Below, piece by piece: positions 5,841 to 9,219 of a stretch of 9,219 nucleotides of DNA. Below the pieces are notes generated by a model that searched no databases, was not told the DNA's origin, and saw only the letters and a list, made by a program, of their open reading frames with translations. The position numbers were made by a program, and so were the translations under genes. The stretch comes from JAQGMJ01 sp036271855 (lineage in GTDB: Bacteria; Pseudomonadota; Gammaproteobacteria; Burkholderiales; JAEUOS01), in NCBI GenBank assembly GCA_036271855.1, contig DATAZV010000391.1, positions 1 through 9,219 of the forward strand, read 5' to 3'. How positions within the stretch are numbered: position 1 is the first letter of the stretch; every line of letters starts with the position of its first letter.

Positions 5841-6813
5841 ATGCGTCGTCCGCTGTTGCTCTGGCTGGTGCTGGCCGTGCTGGCGCTGGCGGCGTTCGCG
5901 CTGGCTTTGATGAGCGGCAGCCTGGCGCTCTCGCCCGGCACGGTGCTGCGCGCCCTGTTCGGCGGCGAGCAGGCGGAGATCGTATTGCGCCTGCGCCTGC
6001 CGCGCGCCCTTGCCGCCTTCGGTGTCGGCGGCGCGCTGGCCCTGGCAGGCGCCTTGATGCAGGCGCTGCTGCGCAATGCCCTGGCCGAGCCGTATCTGCT
6101 GGGCGCCTCCGGCGGCGCGGCCATCGGCGCGCTGCTGGCAATGCTCACCGGCGCCGCGCTGGCCTGGGTCAACCTCGGCGCGGCCGCGGGCGCGGCGCTG
6201 GTGATGGGCTTGCTGATGCTGATGGCGCGCCGCGATTTCGGCGACGACATCGAGCCGGGCGGCGCGGTGCGCCTGCTGCTCTCCGGGGTCGCCCTGGCGG
6301 CGATCAGCGGCGCGCTGGTGGCGCTGATGCTGGCGCTGGCGCCCGAAGCACAGTTGCGCGGCATGCTGTTCTGGCTGCTCGGTGACCTGGCCGGCGTGGA
6401 CGACAGCCGCGCGGTCTGGCTGGCGCTGCTGGCAGCCTTCCTGATCGCCTATCCGCTGGCGCGTTCGCTCAACGTGCTGGCGCGCGGTGATGCGCTGGCG
6501 CAATCTCTTGGGGTAAACGTCCGCGCGCTGCGCCTGGCTGCTTTCGGTGCTGCCTCGATTGTCACCGCCGCCGCGGTGGCCACCGCCGGTACCGTGGGTT
6601 TTGTCGGCCTGGTGGCGCCGCATCTGGTACGGCTGGCGGCAGGCAACGATCAGCGCGTGCTGCTGCCCGCCTGCATCCTGGCCGGCGGCACCCTGCTGCT
6701 GCTGGCCGACACCGTGGCGCGCACCGTGGCGGCGCCCCTGCAATTGCCCACCGGGGCGGTGATGTCCCTGGTCGGCGCGCCCCTGTTCCTCGCCCTGCTG
6801 TGGAGGGACGTGC

Positions 6814-6821
<8 letters not shown>
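5841..6821 (+). CDS. btuC: Cobalamin ABC transporter permease BtuC (FecCD family)
   Basis: Inner-membrane subunit of a type II ABC importer; two copies form the channel for corrinoid passing from BtuF to the cytoplasm. The 326-residue protein is nearly all membrane segments (about ten helices). Family marks are the signature around 52-93 (RLPRALAAFGVGGALALAGA, then NALAEPYLLGASGG), the coupling-helix region GFVGLVAPHLVR (253-264) that contacts the ATPase, and the C-terminal LPTGAVMSLVGAPLF (302-316). Length is normal. The ATG has GAAAGG a few bases upstream. It follows btuB by 72 nt and its last eight bases overlap btuD, which indicates translational coupling. FecCD permeases also carry ferric siderophores; the riboswitch and CobU-like neighbours argue for B12. 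Confidence 0.92.
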
Positions 6822-7586
<765 letters not shown>

Positions 7587-7590
<4 letters not shown>

Positions 7591-8465
7591 TTCTGCTTGC
7601 GCGAGCGCGCCTGGTCCAGCTCCTTGCACAGCATGTCGACGCCGTCGAGCACCCGTGGCGCCAGGCGGGTGATGAGTTCCGGCGGAATGAAAAACAGGTT
7701 GTCCTGGCGCACCGCCTCCAGGCGCCGCCAGCGCTTCCAGTCGTCCAGCCAGGGCGGGCGGCTGGCGTCGGCGCCGCTGGCGACGATCACCTGCGGGTCG
7801 GCGGCCAGCACCGCTTCCACATCCACTGTCGGCACCAGGGCCGGCAAAGTGCCGAAGACATTGCGCCCGCCGCAGGTCTGTATCGCATCCGACATCAGGT
7901 GGCTGTTGTTGACGGTCATTACCGGCTGGTCCCAGATCTGGAAAAACACCCGCAGCGGCGCCTTGCCGGCGTTCTCGCGCGCCAGGCGCGCCAGGCGCTG
8001 GTCGTATTGCCGCGCTGCCTGCGCGGCGACAGTTTGGGTGCCGGCCAGGCGGCCCAGGGTCTCGATGGCCGGCCCGATGTCGGCCAACCTTTTCGGTTCG
8101 CTGTAAAACATCGGCACGCCGAGGCGGCGCAATTGCTCGAGCTGGCGCTGCGCGCTGCCGTGCAGCCAGACCACGATCAGGTCCGGGCGCAAGGCAAGAA
8201 TGCGTTCCAGGTCCAGGCGCTGGTTGTCGCCGACCCGCGGGATCGCCTTGGCTTGCGCCGGGTAATCGCTGTATTCGACCGTGCCGACAATTTTCTCGCC
8301 GGCGCCGGCGGCGTACAGCAGTTCGGTCACATGCGGCGCCAGGCTGATGATGCGCAACGCCGGGCCGGGCAGGGTGAGGCTGTTGCCGGCGTCGTCGGTG
8401 AGGGTCACCGGCGCGGCCTGCGCGGCGGTGCACAGACACAAGAATAGAAGGGCAAGCGCGCGCAT
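7587..8465 (-). CDS. btuF: Periplasmic cobalamin-binding protein BtuF
   Basis: Captures corrinoid in the periplasm and delivers it to BtuCD. From the ATG at 8465 the protein has 292 residues: a signal peptide ending AQA (cleavage near residue 17, signal peptidase I type, no lipobox), then the two-lobed class III binding-protein fold. Recognisable parts are RIISLAPHVTELLYAAGAGEKIVG (38-61), SDYP (66-69), the RVGDNQRLDLERILALRPDLIVVW strip (77-100), and in the second lobe SDAIQTCGGRNVF (192-204) and VDVEAVLAADPQVIVASGA (214-232). Length is slightly above E. coli BtuF. A longer in-frame start exists far upstream but would run antisense to the signal peptide logic and through the CobU fragment. 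It overlaps that fragment by one base (TGATG), implying translational coupling. It is convergent with btuD and has no visible riboswitch of its own. Confidence 0.9.
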
Positions 8466-8638
8466 CAGGTTTTCAGCGCCAGCGGCAGACCCGCCACCAT
8501 CAGCGTCACCTGCCCGGCCTGCGCCGCCACCGCCTGGTTCAGGCGACCCATTTCGTCGGCGAAAAAGCGCGTCAGTGCGCCCAGCGGCACGACGCCAAAG
8601 CCAATCTCGTTGCTCACGCAGATCAGGTGCAAAGGCAT
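8465..8638 (-). pseudogene. C-terminal remnant of CobU (cobinamide kinase/guanylyltransferase)
   Basis: Full CobU (about 180 residues) phosphorylates adenosylcobinamide and attaches GMP during cobalamin assembly and salvage. The 57-codon frame from the ATG at 8638 matches only its last third: SNEIGFGVVP (9-18), FFADEMGRLNQAVA (25-38), then VTLMVAGLPLALK (44-56) at the natural C-terminus. The N-terminal part with the nucleotide P-loop (GGARSGKS type) and the guanylylated histidine is absent: the DNA beyond 8638 holds a short promoter region and then the divergent cupin gene. So this piece cannot be a working CobU. Its reading frame is nevertheless open, and its TGA overlaps the btuF ATG by one base, as in an intact cobU-btuF operon. 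It may persist as a leader that delivers ribosomes to btuF. Confidence 0.75.
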
Positions 8639-8644
8639 GGCGCG

Positions 8645-8650
8645 ATTGTA
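8645..8650 (-). promoter_or_regulatory. Candidate -10 box for the cobU remnant and btuF
   Basis: On the minus strand TACAAT (8650-8645) matches five of six bases of the -10 consensus, just upstream of the remnant's ATG. The -35 position has no clear match. If used, the transcript would begin at about the ATG of the remnant and be nearly leaderless. It is tentative. Confidence 0.3.
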
Positions 8651-8672
8651 ACGGCGGCGCTGCGCCCCGAAC

Positions 8673-8681
8673 TGCGATAAT
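8673..8681 (+). promoter_or_regulatory. Candidate extended -10 promoter for the cupin gene
   Basis: TGC followed by GATAAT (8676-8681) forms an extended -10 with five of six consensus bases, which would start transcription about 20 bases before the cupin ATG at 8708. No good -35 is seen. The short leader shows no Shine-Dalgarno. Confidence 0.4.
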
Positions 8682-8707
8682 GCGCATTTGCTTTTTGCCC
8701 TTTCCCC

Positions 8708-9172
8708 ATGCTGATCACCCAGGAATTGCTCGACGAAGTGGCTGCGGAGGCGGCGGCCAGCCCGCGTCGTCGCAAGAACCGCAATTTCCATCGCGCCAAC
8801 GAGGACGCGGCGCACCGCCTGCTCAATGCGCTAGAGCCGGACTCCTACGTGATGCCGCATCGCCATCTCGACCCGTCCAAGGACGAGACCATCGTCGCCG
8901 TACGCGGGCGTTTCGGCCTAGTGCTGTTCGGCGACGACGGCCAGGTGCAAAGCACTGCCGTACTCGCGGCGGGCGGGAAAACCATCGGCGTCGACATTCC
9001 CCATGGCACGTTTCATACCCTGGTGGCGCTGGAGCCGGGCTCGATCTTCTTCGAAGCCAAGGCTGGCCCCTACGTTGCCATCGCCGAAGCCGAGCGCGCG
9101 CATTGGGCGCCGGCCGAAGGCACCCCGGAAGCCAAGAGCTATCTGGAACGCATGCGCAGGCTGTTCAACTAA
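8708..9172 (+). CDS. WbuC family cupin-fold metalloprotein
   Basis: A 154-residue single-domain cupin. Expected metal ligands are visible: His51 and His53 in MPHRHLDPSKDET, the conserved Glu60, and His99/His103 in the second motif IPHGTFHTLVAL. An N-terminal NRNFHRANEDAAHRLLNALEP (25-45) block and a C-terminal SYLERMRRLFN helix are typical of the WbuC family, named for genes near some O-antigen clusters. No sugar-biosynthesis gene is present here and the biochemical role of the family is unclear. The gene is divergent from the cobU remnant, replacing the place where the rest of cobU should lie. The ATG lacks a clear ribosome site but starts the family-typical sequence (MLITQELLDE). No frameshift or missing ligand is seen. 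Confidence 0.85.
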   Translation: MLITQELLDEVAAEAAASPRRRKNRNFHRANEDAAHRLLNALEPDSYVMPHRHLDPSKDETIVAVRGRFGLVLFGDDGQVQSTAVLAAGGKTIGVDIPHGTFHTLVALEPGSIFFEAKAGPYVAIAEAERAHWAPAEGTPEAKSYLERMRRLFN

Positions 9173-9175
9173 GGC

Positions 9176-9219
9176 TTACGTGTCCGCGCGGACGTGAAAG
9201 CCGACGAACGGCCCGCTGT
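9176..9219 (-). CDS. Possible C-terminus of a gene running off the window
   Basis: On the minus strand the frame ending in TAA at 9178-9176 reads SGPFVGFHVRADT before the stop and is open to the window edge. The residues look protein-like, and a convergent gene ending three bases after the cupin stop would suit this compact region. Thirteen residues are too few to name a family, and a chance open frame is possible. Confidence 0.3.
   Translation of the reverse strand, partial: SGPFVGFHVRADT

Noticed and set aside
5330..6385. 351-codon plus-strand frame bridging btuB and btuC
   Set aside because: Out-of-frame reading of both genes with compositionally biased sequence; it would require ignoring the clear btuB stop and btuC start.
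8639..8815. N-terminal extension of the cobU remnant up to 8815
   Set aside because: These codons are antisense to the cupin gene and show no CobU similarity; CobU-like sequence begins only at about 8638.
9182..9193. 12-base palindrome GTCCGCGCGGAC after the cupin stop
   Set aside because: It has no T-run and no loop for a good hairpin, may lie inside a neighbouring coding end, and is unremarkable in such GC-rich DNA.

Overview
The window is GC-rich, tightly packed chromosomal DNA that reads like a betaproteobacterium, possibly in or near the Burkholderiales; the taxon is an inference. The reasons are the order zapB-like, zapA, 6S RNA, EVE-domain gene on one strand, the family resemblance of the proteins, and the style of the cobalamin genes. 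I see no insertion sequence, phage gene, tRNA, rRNA or CRISPR array. Most of it is housekeeping plus vitamin B12 uptake.

Left part (about 1-3240, all on the minus strand). Read in transcription order: a small ZapB-like coiled-coil gene, zapA (cell-division Z-ring factor), an unlabelled 6S RNA gene (ssrS, about 2378-2589), a cluster of three hairpins that probably ends the 6S transcript, then an EVE-domain protein, a TSUP (TauE/SafE-like) membrane exporter and NudC, an NAD(H) pyrophosphatase/RNA deNADding enzyme. The last three are separated by about 40 nt and probably share a transcript.

Middle part (about 3295-7590, plus strand). An extended -10 promoter leads into a cobalamin riboswitch (about 3312-3545). 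Its downstream sequence contains a segment complementary to the B12 box, so an expression platform can be proposed. It controls a TonB-dependent outer-membrane cobalamin receptor (btuB), which most likely starts at a TTG behind a strong Shine-Dalgarno. A strong hairpin separates btuB from btuC (inner-membrane permease), and btuC overlaps btuD (ATPase) by 8 nt.

Right part (about 7587-9219). btuF, the periplasmic B12-binding protein, is on the opposite strand and converges on btuD so closely that both stop codons lie in one CTAG. Upstream of btuF, and overlapping it by one base, is a 57-codon piece matching only the C-terminal third of CobU, the adenosylcobinamide kinase/guanylyltransferase. 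Its catalytic N-terminus is missing and a divergent WbuC-type cupin gene occupies the space. The last 44 bases may hold the C-terminus of another minus-strand gene.

Together btuB, btuC, btuD and btuF give a complete route for corrinoid across both membranes (TonB-dependent entry, periplasmic capture, ABC import). Only the btuBCD side has a visible riboswitch. No wholly new system is evident. The points most worth a second look are the CobU remnant, the riboswitch expression platform with its TTG start, and the 6S RNA locus with its upstream 10-bp inverted repeat and downstream hairpins.
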